Assembly: GCA_964554485.1 (NCBI GenBank)
Contig: CAZKOX010000012.1
Coordinates: 1-22,136 of the forward strand
From: JBBQBM01 sp964554485
Lineage (GTDB): Bacteria > Patescibacteriota > Saccharimonadia > Saccharimonadales > JAGQMS01
Length of the DNA: 22,136 nucleotides
Reading direction: 5' to 3'
Shown piece after piece: positions 12,303 to 18,554 of the stretch. The notes beneath the pieces were generated by a model. That model searched no databases. It saw only the letters and a program-made list of their open reading frames with translations, and was not told the origin of the DNA. Within the stretch, counting starts at the first letter, position 1, and the number at the start of each line of letters is the position of its first letter. The translations under genes and the position numbers were made by a program.

Positions 12303-14348
12303 TTACGGTTTTATACCGTCACGGCGAAGCATGGCTTGGATGTTACTATTTCGACCCAAGAAATCTTTAACTAACTTAGCTGCTGGTACTTCAGCACCCC
12401 TAGATAGTACCTTGTCTCTGTATTCTCGTCCGAGACTCGGGTTCAAGACGCCTTCTTTTTTGAACTTCTCAAAAAAGTCCGCTTCGATAGCCTCTGCCCA
12501 TTTGTAGGAATAGTATGCCGCAGCGTAACCACCGGCAAAGATATGGTTAAAATTTAGTGCACTTATATCCCACTTTTCAGATGGATAGCCGCGTATCTCC
12601 AATTTATTCTTGTGATGAACGCCTACCAGATCAATTCTGGACGGATCCTTTGCATAATCCATATGTATCATTAGGTCTGTTCTTGCATAAATAAACTGAC
12701 TAGCGTTTTTGCTTGATGCTCTGAATTGACGAGCTGCAATCATCTTTTTGACCATACTTTCTGGTATCTTTTTGCCAGTCTTATAGTGAGACGTAATCAT
12801 TGATAGTATTTCAGGTTCCCAGACCCAGTTCTCGAAAATTTGCGACGGAGCTTCCACAAAGTCCCATTCGATTTCCATCATCGACTGTTCCTCAAGTTCA
12901 GTCCTGCCAAGCGCTAAATGCATGAAATGCCCAAATTCGTGCCAGATTGTCTCAACATCTCTGGGATTTAATAAGCTAGGCGTAGTTATAGTCGGTGGTG
13001 GTAGGTTGGCGACGACGTAACCTAGGTGCGGTTTATCTACTCTTCCAGAAGAGCGATCGGCTACATAAAAGGCATTCATCCAAGCCCCTCCTTGCTTGTT
13101 TTTTCTGGCAAACCAGTCACACCAAACCGTGGCAATGTGCTTGCTTTGCTCGTCATGAATTTCATAAACCTCGACGTCCTTATGCCAGCGCTTCATAACT
13201 TTGTTTTTGACAAACTTAACACCGTATAAGACAGACAATGTTTCAAACATTCCAGCTAATACCTGTTCGATAGGAAAATAGTCTTTCGCCACGCTTTCAT
13301 CTATATTAAACAACTTTTCACGCTGTTTATGTGCAAAAAACCAGTCAAGACCAGTATCGATGTCGCTGGCCTCAAGTTTGTATCTTGGATTCTTGGTGTA
13401 TTCTCTTGCAAACTTCTCAAGACTTTCTAGCTCTTGTTTAATAACTGGCTTGTAAGTTTTGACTAAGTTATCTATAAAAGTTCTGGCGGTTTTGCCGTTT
13501 TTTGCCATACGAGATTTCAAGACAAAATCAGCGTAATTTTTGTAACCCAATAGTTTTGCCTTCTCATAACGTAGCTCAAGTATTCTTTTTGCGAGTGGCC
13601 GATTAGGGCTAAGGCCAGTTGTCCTGACAGCCTTAAACATTGCTCGACGCGTTGTCTGTACAGAGCAAAGGCTCATTACTGCCGTAAAATTTGGCTCGCT
13701 ATAGCTTACCCAATACCGAAATTTCTTTCCCCTAACCTTAGCGTTTTTTGCCGACTCTGCTATTAACTCATCAGGTAATCCATCGAGTTCTGACCTATCA
13801 GAAACGTAAATACCGGTTTTATCATTAGCCTTCACAGTGTTTTGGCTAAATTTAGTACTGCACTTGCTCAGCTCTGCATTAATTTCTTTTAGTCGCTGCT
13901 TTTCATTTTTCGGCAGGTCAACTCCGCCTCGTTTATAGTCACGAATCATATCTGTTAGAAGTTTGTTCTGGGCTTTAGTTAGATCCTCTAATTTTAACCG
14001 CGCATCTACCTCCTCGAGAGCATTAAATAGACCGGCATGAAGATTAATCTCGTTATATAACTTACTAGCTATAGTCGAAGCTAAGATATCTGCTTTTCGC
14101 CAAGGCTCCCCAAGCACCGCTTCAAGGTGATTGATAATACTGACTACGGCGTCAAATTCGTCAGTTGAGCGGGTTAAAGCTAGCACTGTGTTTTTAAATG
14201 TGCGGTCTTTTGGGTCTAGATGCAGAATTCGATCGATTCGCTTCCAGGCAAGCTTCTCTGTAAATTTGAGCGCCCGAGAGGCGTCCTTAGGATCGTAAGT
14301 CCCAAAATGCAATTCATCAACAGGATGCAAGAGAGTGTTCTTAGTCAT
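12303..14348 (-). CDS. M3-family zinc oligopeptidase
   Basis: This cytosolic metallopeptidase cleaves short peptides. At 681 residues it is typical of M3A enzymes such as oligopeptidase A, Dcp and thimet oligopeptidase. The active site is TIWHEFGHFMHLALG (467-481) with zinc ligands His470 and His474 and base Glu471. The third ligand is Glu499 in DFVEAPSQIFENW (496-508), which also marks the M3A branch. The N-terminal helical half has no signal peptide. The ATG has a GGAG Shine-Dalgarno. A strongly structured spacer separates it from the upstream membrane-protein gene. For a host-dependent or scavenging bacterium it would supply amino acids from imported peptides, but that role is inferred. 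Confidence 0.92.
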   Translation of the reverse strand: MTKNTLLHPVDELHFGTYDPKDASRALKFTEKLAWKRIDRILHLDPKDRTFKNTVLALTRSTDEFDAVVSIINHLEAVLGEPWRKADILASTIASKLYNEINLHAGLFNALEEVDARLKLEDLTKAQNKLLTDMIRDYKRGGVDLPKNEKQRLKEINAELSKCSTKFSQNTVKANDKTGIYVSDRSELDGLPDELIAESAKNAKVRGKKFRYWVSYSEPNFTAVMSLCSVQTTRRAMFKAVRTTGLSPNRPLAKRILELRYEKAKLLGYKNYADFVLKSRMAKNGKTARTFIDNLVKTYKPVIKQELESLEKFAREYTKNPRYKLEASDIDTGLDWFFAHKQREKLFNIDESVAKDYFPIEQVLAGMFETLSVLYGVKFVKNKVMKRWHKDVEVYEIHDEQSKHIATVWCDWFARKNKQGGAWMNAFYVADRSSGRVDKPHLGYVVANLPPPTITTPSLLNPRDVETIWHEFGHFMHLALGRTELEEQSMMEIEWDFVEAPSQIFENWVWEPEILSMITSHYKTGKKIPESMVKKMIAARQFRASSKNASQFIYARTDLMIHMDYAKDPSRIDLVGVHHKNKLEIRGYPSEKWDISALNFNHIFAGGYAAAYYSYKWAEAIEADFFEKFKKEGVLNPSLGREYRDKVLSRGAEVPAAKLVKDFLGRNSNIQAMLRRDGIKP

Positions 14349-14383
14349 AACTCCGGCTATTGTACGACAAAGTGTTTAAATAT

Positions 14384-14449
14384 GGTAAAACCCACGCTTC
14401 TTACGCGAGGGCTCTACCATTTCTGGGAACCCCCACTAGCGTGGGCCAG
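14384..14449 (-). terminator. Tandem hairpins between the membrane-protein gene and the M3 peptidase, with alternative pairing
   Basis: Hairpin 1 (14384-14418): GGTAAAACCC pairs with GGGCTCTACC, with two wobble pairs in the minus-strand RNA; an inner CGC/GCG stem and a 7-base loop complete it. Hairpin 2 (14423-14449): CTGG/CCAG and CCCAC-TAGC-GTGGG. CCCACGCT (14391-14398) is also perfectly complementary to AGCGTGGG (14438-14445), so the two hairpins compete with a long-range 8-bp stem. The T-run after the structure is only modest. Confidence 0.55.
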
Positions 14450-14456
14450 TGTTTCT

Positions 14457-14762
14457 TCAAGGCCCCTTTTTGAGAGCCCCGATTCGTTCGGCGTGGCTGA
14501 CTAGCCACAGCCTGGCGGCAGTCTTTCGTCTTGCCATCGCTCTCGCTACGCAGGGCCAGAAGCATGAACGAATTGCGATCAGGAAAACCGCCCCGCCGAA
14601 CAGTACCGCGAAGACTCTTGCCACAGGGCTGTAGCCTTCATGGTCTGCTGCGGTAGCGAATGCTCCGACCGCCATTGCTGTACAAAGCAAACCCACAAAC
14701 AAAGAGTCTCCCGCCTTGTTTGACGGCGTACTCTCTTTAACCTGACTAATGTTCAAACCCAT
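14457..14762 (-). CDS. Small two-helix membrane protein, unknown
   Basis: This 101-residue protein has two predicted transmembrane helices, about 20-38 (SLFVGLLCTAMAVGAFATA) and 47-66 (VARVFAVLFGGAVFLIAIRS), joined by a short polar loop (DHEGYSP). A basic tail follows (ARAMARRKTAARL and onward), placing both ends probably in the cytoplasm by the positive-inside rule. No family is recognised. The ATG has an AGAAAGGA Shine-Dalgarno about 7 bases upstream. The gene is divergent from the polymerase cassette, sharing its 340-base upstream region, and is followed by the structured spacer before the M3 peptidase. Confidence 0.6.
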   Translation of the reverse strand: MGLNISQVKESTPSNKAGDSLFVGLLCTAMAVGAFATAADHEGYSPVARVFAVLFGGAVFLIAIRSCFWPCVARAMARRKTAARLWLVSHAERIGALKKGP

Positions 14763-14846
14763 TTCATGTCCTTTCTTCGGACGGTTCTAGCGAATTGCGA
14801 AGCGTGAAAACCTACACACTTATGTACTTATTATGTCATAAGTAGT

Positions 14847-14870
14847 TATAATATTCAAGAGGTGTATAAT
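14847..14870 (+). promoter_or_regulatory. Candidate promoter -10 hexamers for the polymerase cassette
   Basis: TATAAT occurs at 14847-14852 and again at 14865-14870. Neither has a convincing -35. An inverted repeat, ACTTATG...CATAAGT (14818-14843), lies just upstream and could be an operator. The resulting leader would be roughly 230-250 bases. Confidence 0.4.
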
Positions 14871-14919
14871 AGAGGCAGTTATGTAGTCGGAGCGTACGCC
14901 CTGGTCGCGTTACCTCACC

Positions 14920-14945
14920 CTACAAACTTTCACGCAAATTTGTAG
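14920..14945 (+). promoter_or_regulatory. Leader hairpin whose loop is complementary to the first start site
   Basis: The stem is CTACAAA (14920-14926) with TTTGTAG (14939-14945). AAACTTTCACGCA (14924-14936), including the whole start of the loop, is perfectly complementary over 13 bases to TGCGTGAAAGTTT at 15104-15116, which begins within the start codon of the first cassette gene. This suggests a cis-acting translational switch; a shared DNA operator is the alternative. Confidence 0.4.
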
Positions 14946-15010
14946 CCGAGACGAAACATTCTTGCCTACTTCAAATCGTTCGTAGTACGACCAAACTACA
15001 GGTTTGGGTA

Positions 15011-15085
15011 TAGGGATTGGTAGCTAGTAAATAGGATTGCTAGCCTAAACCACCCCAAATACCATTTACTATCCCCTAATCCCTA
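15011..15085. repeat. Palindromic dispersed element, copy 2
   Basis: The arms are nested and symmetrical. The outer pair is TAGGGATT (15011-15018) with AATCCCTA (15078-15085). After 6 unpaired bases on each side come TAGTAAAT (15025-15032) and ATTTACTA (15064-15071). The central 31 bases form no clear stem. The reverse complement matches 6731-6806. It lies 5 bases upstream of the GGAG Shine-Dalgarno of the first cassette gene. Confidence 0.75.
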
Positions 15086-15102
15086 TTATTGGAGTATTTA
15101 AT

Positions 15103-15297
15103 ATGCGTGAAAGTTTTAAGTTTTTCTCATGGACTTTGCATTTGACCGCGGTGCAAGAAGGCCGCGAAACACGGAATGAGACGTATATAGAGTACGTTGA
15201 GCGAGTATTGGAGGGGGCGACGCAGCAACGCGTCAAAACCCTGGATGGATCATGGATTGATTCCATGTATCAATCAGGGGGGTGCAAAGTATCATGA
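15103..15297 (+). CDS. Unknown 64-residue protein, first gene of the polymerase cassette
   Basis: This small soluble protein starts with MRESFKFFSWTLHLTAVQEG, continues through a charged helical part (RNETYIEYVERVLEGATQQ) and ends in CKVS. No family is recognised and it is too short for a confident fold call. The ATG has a GGAG Shine-Dalgarno 8 bases upstream. Its stop TGA overlaps the ATG of the next gene as ATGA, the usual sign of translational coupling. The leader upstream holds a 13-base complement to its start region. Its place at the head of a Y-family polymerase cassette suggests a regulatory or accessory role comparable in position to UmuD or ImuA, but no sequence similarity to either is visible. 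Confidence 0.6.
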   Translation: MRESFKFFSWTLHLTAVQEGRETRNETYIEYVERVLEGATQQRVKTLDGSWIDSMYQSGGCKVS

Positions 15298-15584
15298 GGG
15301 AAAGTTTAGATGAGGATATATCTGTAGTTTTCTACTATGATGCGGCCACTAGGCATGTTCAGCCGCACCGACTTAGCTGGAATAGCCAGGATTATCAGCT
15401 TGGAAAAGTCGATTTTCATCACAAAACAAAGAACGGAACGACTTTAATCCATCACTTTTCGTTGTCTAACGTTGAAGAGACAGCTTATTTTAAGATAGCG
15501 TTAGACACCAACACACTGCACTGGAAGCTCGAAGAATATATGTACGGCGGTAAAAACGAGGTCAATTATGCCCATGCGGAATGA
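15294..15584 (+). CDS. Unknown 96-residue β-rich protein, second gene of the polymerase cassette
   Basis: I use the ATG at 15294, which overlaps the preceding stop; an in-frame GTG at 15282 would sit directly on the GGGGGG ribosome site. The protein is almost entirely β-strand: DISVVFYYDAATRHVQPHRL, WNSQDYQLGKVDFHHKTKNG, TLIHHFSLS, AYFKIALDTNTLHWKLEEY. The pattern (P-x-x-L-x-W, a short strand, a His-rich hairpin, then a D-T-x-T-L-x-W-K-L ending) resembles small SH3-like barrels. It recalls, loosely, the DUF6504 proteins that I remember near error-prone polymerase genes in actinobacteria. That link is a memory-based guess. The ordered operon position upstream of the polymerase is direct. Confidence 0.6.
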   Translation: MRESLDEDISVVFYYDAATRHVQPHRLSWNSQDYQLGKVDFHHKTKNGTTLIHHFSLSNVEETAYFKIALDTNTLHWKLEEYMYGGKNEVNYAHAE

Positions 15585-15599
15585 TACAATGAGTACCAA

Positions 15600-15968
15600 A
15601 TGGCGCAACAAATTACACCTGAGCAATTGGACAAACGATTCGATCGTCTTGAGAAGATTGTTGAAAAAGGTTTCAAAAATGTTGATACCGAATTTAAAAG
15701 TGTTAACGCCGAATTTAGGGGTGTTGAGGGTGGGTTCGAGGCGATTCAGCAACAATTTCGGGCTCAAGACGAACGGTTTGATCGCATGGAAGAAGAACGT
15801 CGGCAATTGCGAGAAGATGTCCGAAGTATACTCTCTCACCTCGATAGTATCGAAAAGCGACTTGAAATTTCAGAAGATGAGAGATTGGTACTGCAACACC
15901 AGTTTGACCGACTTATGCTGTGGGCTCAACGAGTTGCTGAGAAAACCGGCATCACTCTTAACGTTTAA
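15600..15968 (+). CDS. Coiled-coil protein, third gene of the polymerase cassette
   Basis: This 122-residue protein is nearly all helix with heptad repeats from about 10 to 100 (LDKRFDRLEKIVEKGFKNVD, then repeated FKSVNAEFRGVE-type units, then ERFDRMEEERRQLREDVRSI). There are no membrane segments. The last part, LVLQHQFDRLMLWAQRVAEK, resembles the C-terminal end of small coiled-coil proteins common in these bacteria. It probably forms an oligomer or a scaffold. TACAAT at 15585-15590 lies 9 bases before the ATG, so an extra internal promoter is possible. The polymerase gene begins 21 bases after the stop. Overlapping frames on either strand here (15568-15993 plus, 15501-15839 minus) are less protein-like and were left out. 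Confidence 0.7.
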   Translation: MAQQITPEQLDKRFDRLEKIVEKGFKNVDTEFKSVNAEFRGVEGGFEAIQQQFRAQDERFDRMEEERRQLREDVRSILSHLDSIEKRLEISEDERLVLQHQFDRLMLWAQRVAEKTGITLNV

Positions 15969-15979
15969 GGCTAACAAGA

Positions 15980-15996
15980 GGCTCTCTTTATGAGCC
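15980..15996 (+). promoter_or_regulatory. Hairpin enclosing the polymerase start codon
   Basis: GGCTC (15980-15984), loop TCTTTAT and GAGCC (15992-15996) form a perfect 5-bp stem. The Shine-Dalgarno AGAGG (15977-15981) enters the left arm, and the ATG (15990-15992) lies in the loop and right arm. Ribosomes finishing the upstream gene 21 bases earlier could open it, which would give coupling. Confidence 0.5.
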
Positions 15997-17330
15997 GAAA
16001 TACGCAATTCATCAATACTTCACCGCCTATGGTGATGCACATTGACCTGAATAGTTGCTTCGCGACTATCGAAAAGCAGGCTAATCGGCTACTTCGGGGT
16101 CGTCCGGTAGCCGTTGCCGCCTATGACACGCCCAGAGGCATGATTTTAGCCTCTTGCTACATCGCGAAGGCCGTCGGCGTTAAGCTGGGTGTAAATGTCG
16201 CTGAGGCCCGTCAAATGTGCCCTAGCATAGTCATAATGACCCCAGACCCTCCCAAATACCGCGAGGCACACCGTCGGTTTGGTGAGCTCTTATTGGATTA
16301 CACCCCCGATGTCGTAGCTAAATCTATCGACGAATTCGTCTTAAACTTCGCCGGCACCCCCTCTGTTTTGCAGGGTCGCACCTTGCAAGAGGTTGGGATG
16401 GAGATCAAGCAGAAGATATGTGAAAAACTTGGCGAAGCCGTGACTGTTAATGTCGGTATTGCTCCGAACCGCTTTTTGGCTAAATATGCCGCTAGCTTTA
16501 ATAAGCCAAACGGCCTAACACAAATTGATTCGACTAACCTGCTGGAGCATTTTACGAATATGGATCTAGTTGATCTTCCTGGTATCAATGTACGTTACAA
16601 AAAGCGATTGCAGCTACTGGGCATTGCGACCCCGTTAGATTTATTCAACGCCGACTCAAAGTTCTTGCAAAAACGGGTTTTTAAAAGCGTAGTTGGGGTG
16701 CACTGGCATATGCGTATGCGTGGATGGGAGGTCGATGACCGCGAATTTAAGAGAAAAAGCATTGGTCATCAATATGCTCTAAGTAACAAGACTAGTGATA
16801 AAGAAGAGCTTGCTAAATTACTTATGAAACTTTGTGAAAAAGTCGGCCGCCGGCTACGGTCGGATAATTTTTACGCTACCGGCGTACATTTGTATCTAGC
16901 GTTTGTTGGTGATTATGGCAGTACTCCGGCTGGGTTCGAGAACATGCACAAATTTAACTCATGGCACAAGGGACATAAGCTAGGTTATCGGCTCTATAGT
17001 ACTCAAGATATCTATCACGCAGCTAAACACCTGCTTTCTCAGGCCGAGATATACAACAAAGTACGACTAATGGCCGTAACGGCCTTTGGGCTTGAGCCAT
17101 GGAGTCCGGAACAGACCAGCATCTTCGATGCCGGAGACAAAAGTAGCGAGATTTTAGATTTGAGTAAGGAATTCAAGGAATATCAGGTTAATAAACAGCT
17201 GTCTGATGCTCTGGACGATATTAATAACCGCTACGGCGAGTTTTCGATCACGCCAGGAGCGATGCTAGATATGAAAGGTACGATATTAGACCGCATCGCC
17301 TTTGGCAGTACACCTTCGTCCCTAAAGTAG
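15990..17330 (+). CDS. Y-family translesion DNA polymerase, UmuC-like
   Basis: This polymerase copies past damaged bases at low fidelity. It has 446 residues. The first catalytic Asp is Asp19 in MHIDLNSCFATIE (16-28), and the second pair is Asp114-Glu115 in KSIDEFVLNF. The steric gate that excludes ribonucleotides is Phe24. The position equivalent to E. coli DinB Asp10 is Asn21, which is not catalytic. LPGIN (196-200) starts the helix-hairpin-helix-like thumb element. Near the C-terminus EQTSIFD (374-380) resembles the β-clamp-binding AQLNLFD of UmuC, followed by LSDALDDINNRYGEFSI as in the UmuC tail. This makes it closer to UmuC than to DinB in layout. No UmuD or LexA gene is in the window. 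Its start codon lies in a hairpin. Confidence 0.9.
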   Translation: MSRNTQFINTSPPMVMHIDLNSCFATIEKQANRLLRGRPVAVAAYDTPRGMILASCYIAKAVGVKLGVNVAEARQMCPSIVIMTPDPPKYREAHRRFGELLLDYTPDVVAKSIDEFVLNFAGTPSVLQGRTLQEVGMEIKQKICEKLGEAVTVNVGIAPNRFLAKYAASFNKPNGLTQIDSTNLLEHFTNMDLVDLPGINVRYKKRLQLLGIATPLDLFNADSKFLQKRVFKSVVGVHWHMRMRGWEVDDREFKRKSIGHQYALSNKTSDKEELAKLLMKLCEKVGRRLRSDNFYATGVHLYLAFVGDYGSTPAGFENMHKFNSWHKGHKLGYRLYSTQDIYHAAKHLLSQAEIYNKVRLMAVTAFGLEPWSPEQTSIFDAGDKSSEILDLSKEFKEYQVNKQLSDALDDINNRYGEFSITPGAMLDMKGTILDRIAFGSTPSSLK

Positions 17331-17343
17331 TAAACTATTATCA

Positions 17344-18096
17344 GTGTCCAAGAAAAAGAAACTACTTATAATTGGCGTACCCTTACTACTGATAGCAAGC
17401 TATGTATTGGTTTTTTTTGTTTTTCATAAAGACGCCAAAGCGCCAGTTGCTTCGACGGACACCGATGCTAAGACCACAAAGACTCAAGATAACGTAACAT
17501 CAAAAATTATAGAAGAACCGACCTACCCTGTTACTCTAACGGTTGAGCAAGCATCTTCAGTAACTGCAGTGGTCAATAAAAAACATCGGTTGCCTGAAGA
17601 TTACGCACCAACACTAGTGACAGTTGCAGGCGGGAAAATGCGCCAAGAAGCTGCAACTGAACTACAGAAACTACTAAATGATGCAGCATCTGCCGGCGTT
17701 AACCTGAAGATTATTAGCTCATATCGTTCATACAACACCCAGGTTAGTACTTATAATGGTTGGGTTGCGCAATATGGCCAAACACGGGCAGATACGTTTA
17801 GTGCTCGTCCTGGCTACAGTGAACATCAGACAGGTCTTGCGGTTGATTTAGGCAATAGCGATGGAACTTGTGCCCTCGAAATTTGTTTTGGTGATACAGC
17901 GGGCGGTCAATGGTTGGCTGCCAATAGTGTAAATTATGGTTTTATTATTCGTTATCCTGAAGGAAAAGACGCATTAACCGGCTACGAGTATGAACCTTGG
18001 CACCTAAGGTTTTTAGGTCTAGAGGTTGCTAGAGCAGTATCAAACTCAGGAAAAACACTCGACCAATACTTTAATGTTGCAGCCGGTGGCTATTGA
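17344..18096 (+). CDS. D-alanyl-D-alanine carboxypeptidase, VanY/M15B family
   Basis: This zinc enzyme trims D-Ala from peptidoglycan peptides. The 250 residues start with MSKKKK and a single hydrophobic helix (about 7-27), so it is probably an anchored extracytoplasmic protein. A Thr/Lys/Ala-rich linker follows. The catalytic domain has SSYRSYNTQ (125-133), SARPGYSEHQTGLAVDLG (153-170) with zinc ligands His161 and Asp168, and EPWHLRF (217-223) with catalytic Glu217 and third ligand His220. The start is GTG, with TAAACT (17331-17336) 7 bases upstream and no Shine-Dalgarno, so it may have its own leaderless promoter despite lying 13 bases after the polymerase gene. It converges with the next gene and overlaps it by 7 bases. 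Confidence 0.9.
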   Translation: MSKKKKLLIIGVPLLLIASYVLVFFVFHKDAKAPVASTDTDAKTTKTQDNVTSKIIEEPTYPVTLTVEQASSVTAVVNKKHRLPEDYAPTLVTVAGGKMRQEAATELQKLLNDAASAGVNLKIISSYRSYNTQVSTYNGWVAQYGQTRADTFSARPGYSEHQTGLAVDLGNSDGTCALEICFGDTAGGQWLAANSVNYGFIIRYPEGKDALTGYEYEPWHLRFLGLEVARAVSNSGKTLDQYFNVAAGGY

Positions 18097-18479
18097 GCCC
18101 AGACAAATCTGATTCCAGCCAAATCTTCTAAAACATCACATGTTTTGTCTTCGAGTAATCCTATGGCTGTAAAAACATTCTTAACTTCTTCTTCCGTGAT
18201 ATCGGTTTTTGCATTTGATTTCTGATTCGGCCAACTAATCCATAACATTCCGTCATCGGACAACTTGCTAGCTAAAATATGAGACGATGAGATCATTTGT
18301 TCTAATTCTGTAAAAAAGGCGTGCATAAAGTCATAGGTACCGTCGTCGTCTGGTCGATGAGAGTAAACGCTACCACCAAGAGCTTCAAAATACTCTACTG
18401 GAGCATGAGAAAAATGAGTACTCATTCCCTCCCCGAGACCTAATTTTTCTTTCAAAGAGTTGTCGGAATATTTAGCCAT
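18090..18479 (-). CDS. DUF3052-like protein
   Basis: This 129-residue protein matches the DUF3052 pattern. The opening SLKEKLGLGEGM resembles the family's LGYKEGM, DGMLWISWPNQKSNAKTDITEEEV (76-99) matches ALWVAWPKKASGVATDLTE, and ETWSGLRFV corresponds to DLAGIRFVWAQ at the end. The middle region EQMISSSHILASKLSDDG fits the family's helix. It is cytosolic and of unknown function. The start has no Shine-Dalgarno; TATTCT (18488-18493) is 8 bases upstream. It is downstream of typA on the same strand but with a repeat-like spacer between them. Confidence 0.75.
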   Translation of the reverse strand: MAKYSDNSLKEKLGLGEGMSTHFSHAPVEYFEALGGSVYSHRPDDDGTYDFMHAFFTELEQMISSSHILASKLSDDGMLWISWPNQKSNAKTDITEEEVKNVFTAIGLLEDKTCDVLEDLAGIRFVWAQ

Positions 18480-18493
18480 ATGGTTTTAGAATA

Positions 18494-18554
18494 TCGAATT
18501 TGGAATCTAGAAGCTAGGTTTTAGCTCTATATTCAATATTCCAGCTTCCAACTT
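18494..18554. repeat. Imperfect inverted repeat between typA and the DUF3052-like gene
   Basis: GAATTTGGAATCTAGAA (left arm) compared with the reverse complement of the right side, GAAGTTGGAAGCTGGAA, agrees at 14 of 17 positions. The T-rich centre includes TTTTAGC. There is no T-run after the stem, so it is a weak terminator at best and may be a degenerate repeat. No other copy is obvious in the window. Confidence 0.4.

Larger units (their letters stand above)
14763..15102 (+). other. 340-base gene-free structured leader of the polymerase cassette
   Basis: No coding frame is credible here. Features on the plus strand are an ACTTATG/CATAAGT inverted repeat (14818-14843), two TATAAT hexamers (14847-14852 and 14865-14870) that could start the cassette transcript, and a hairpin at 14920-14945. 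There is also a TCGTA-G-TACGA palindrome at 14980-14990, a hairpin CCAAAC-TACAG-GTTTGG at 14991-15007, the dispersed palindromic element (15011-15085) and a GGAG Shine-Dalgarno at 15091-15094. GCGTGAAA occurs at 14802 and 15105, and its complement TTTCACGC at 14928. I do not recognise a known structured RNA class. Confidence 0.5.

Noticed and set aside
14980..14990. TCGTA-G-TACGA palindrome as an SOS box for the polymerase cassette
   Set aside because: It does not match the known LexA operator forms I can recall (CGAAC-N4-GTTCG or CTG-N10-CAG), so no SOS claim is made.
15501..15993. Alternative frames over the coiled-coil gene (15568-15993 plus, 15501-15839 minus)
   Set aside because: The coiled-coil frame has clear heptads and fits the operon; the others have no structure pattern or ribosome site.
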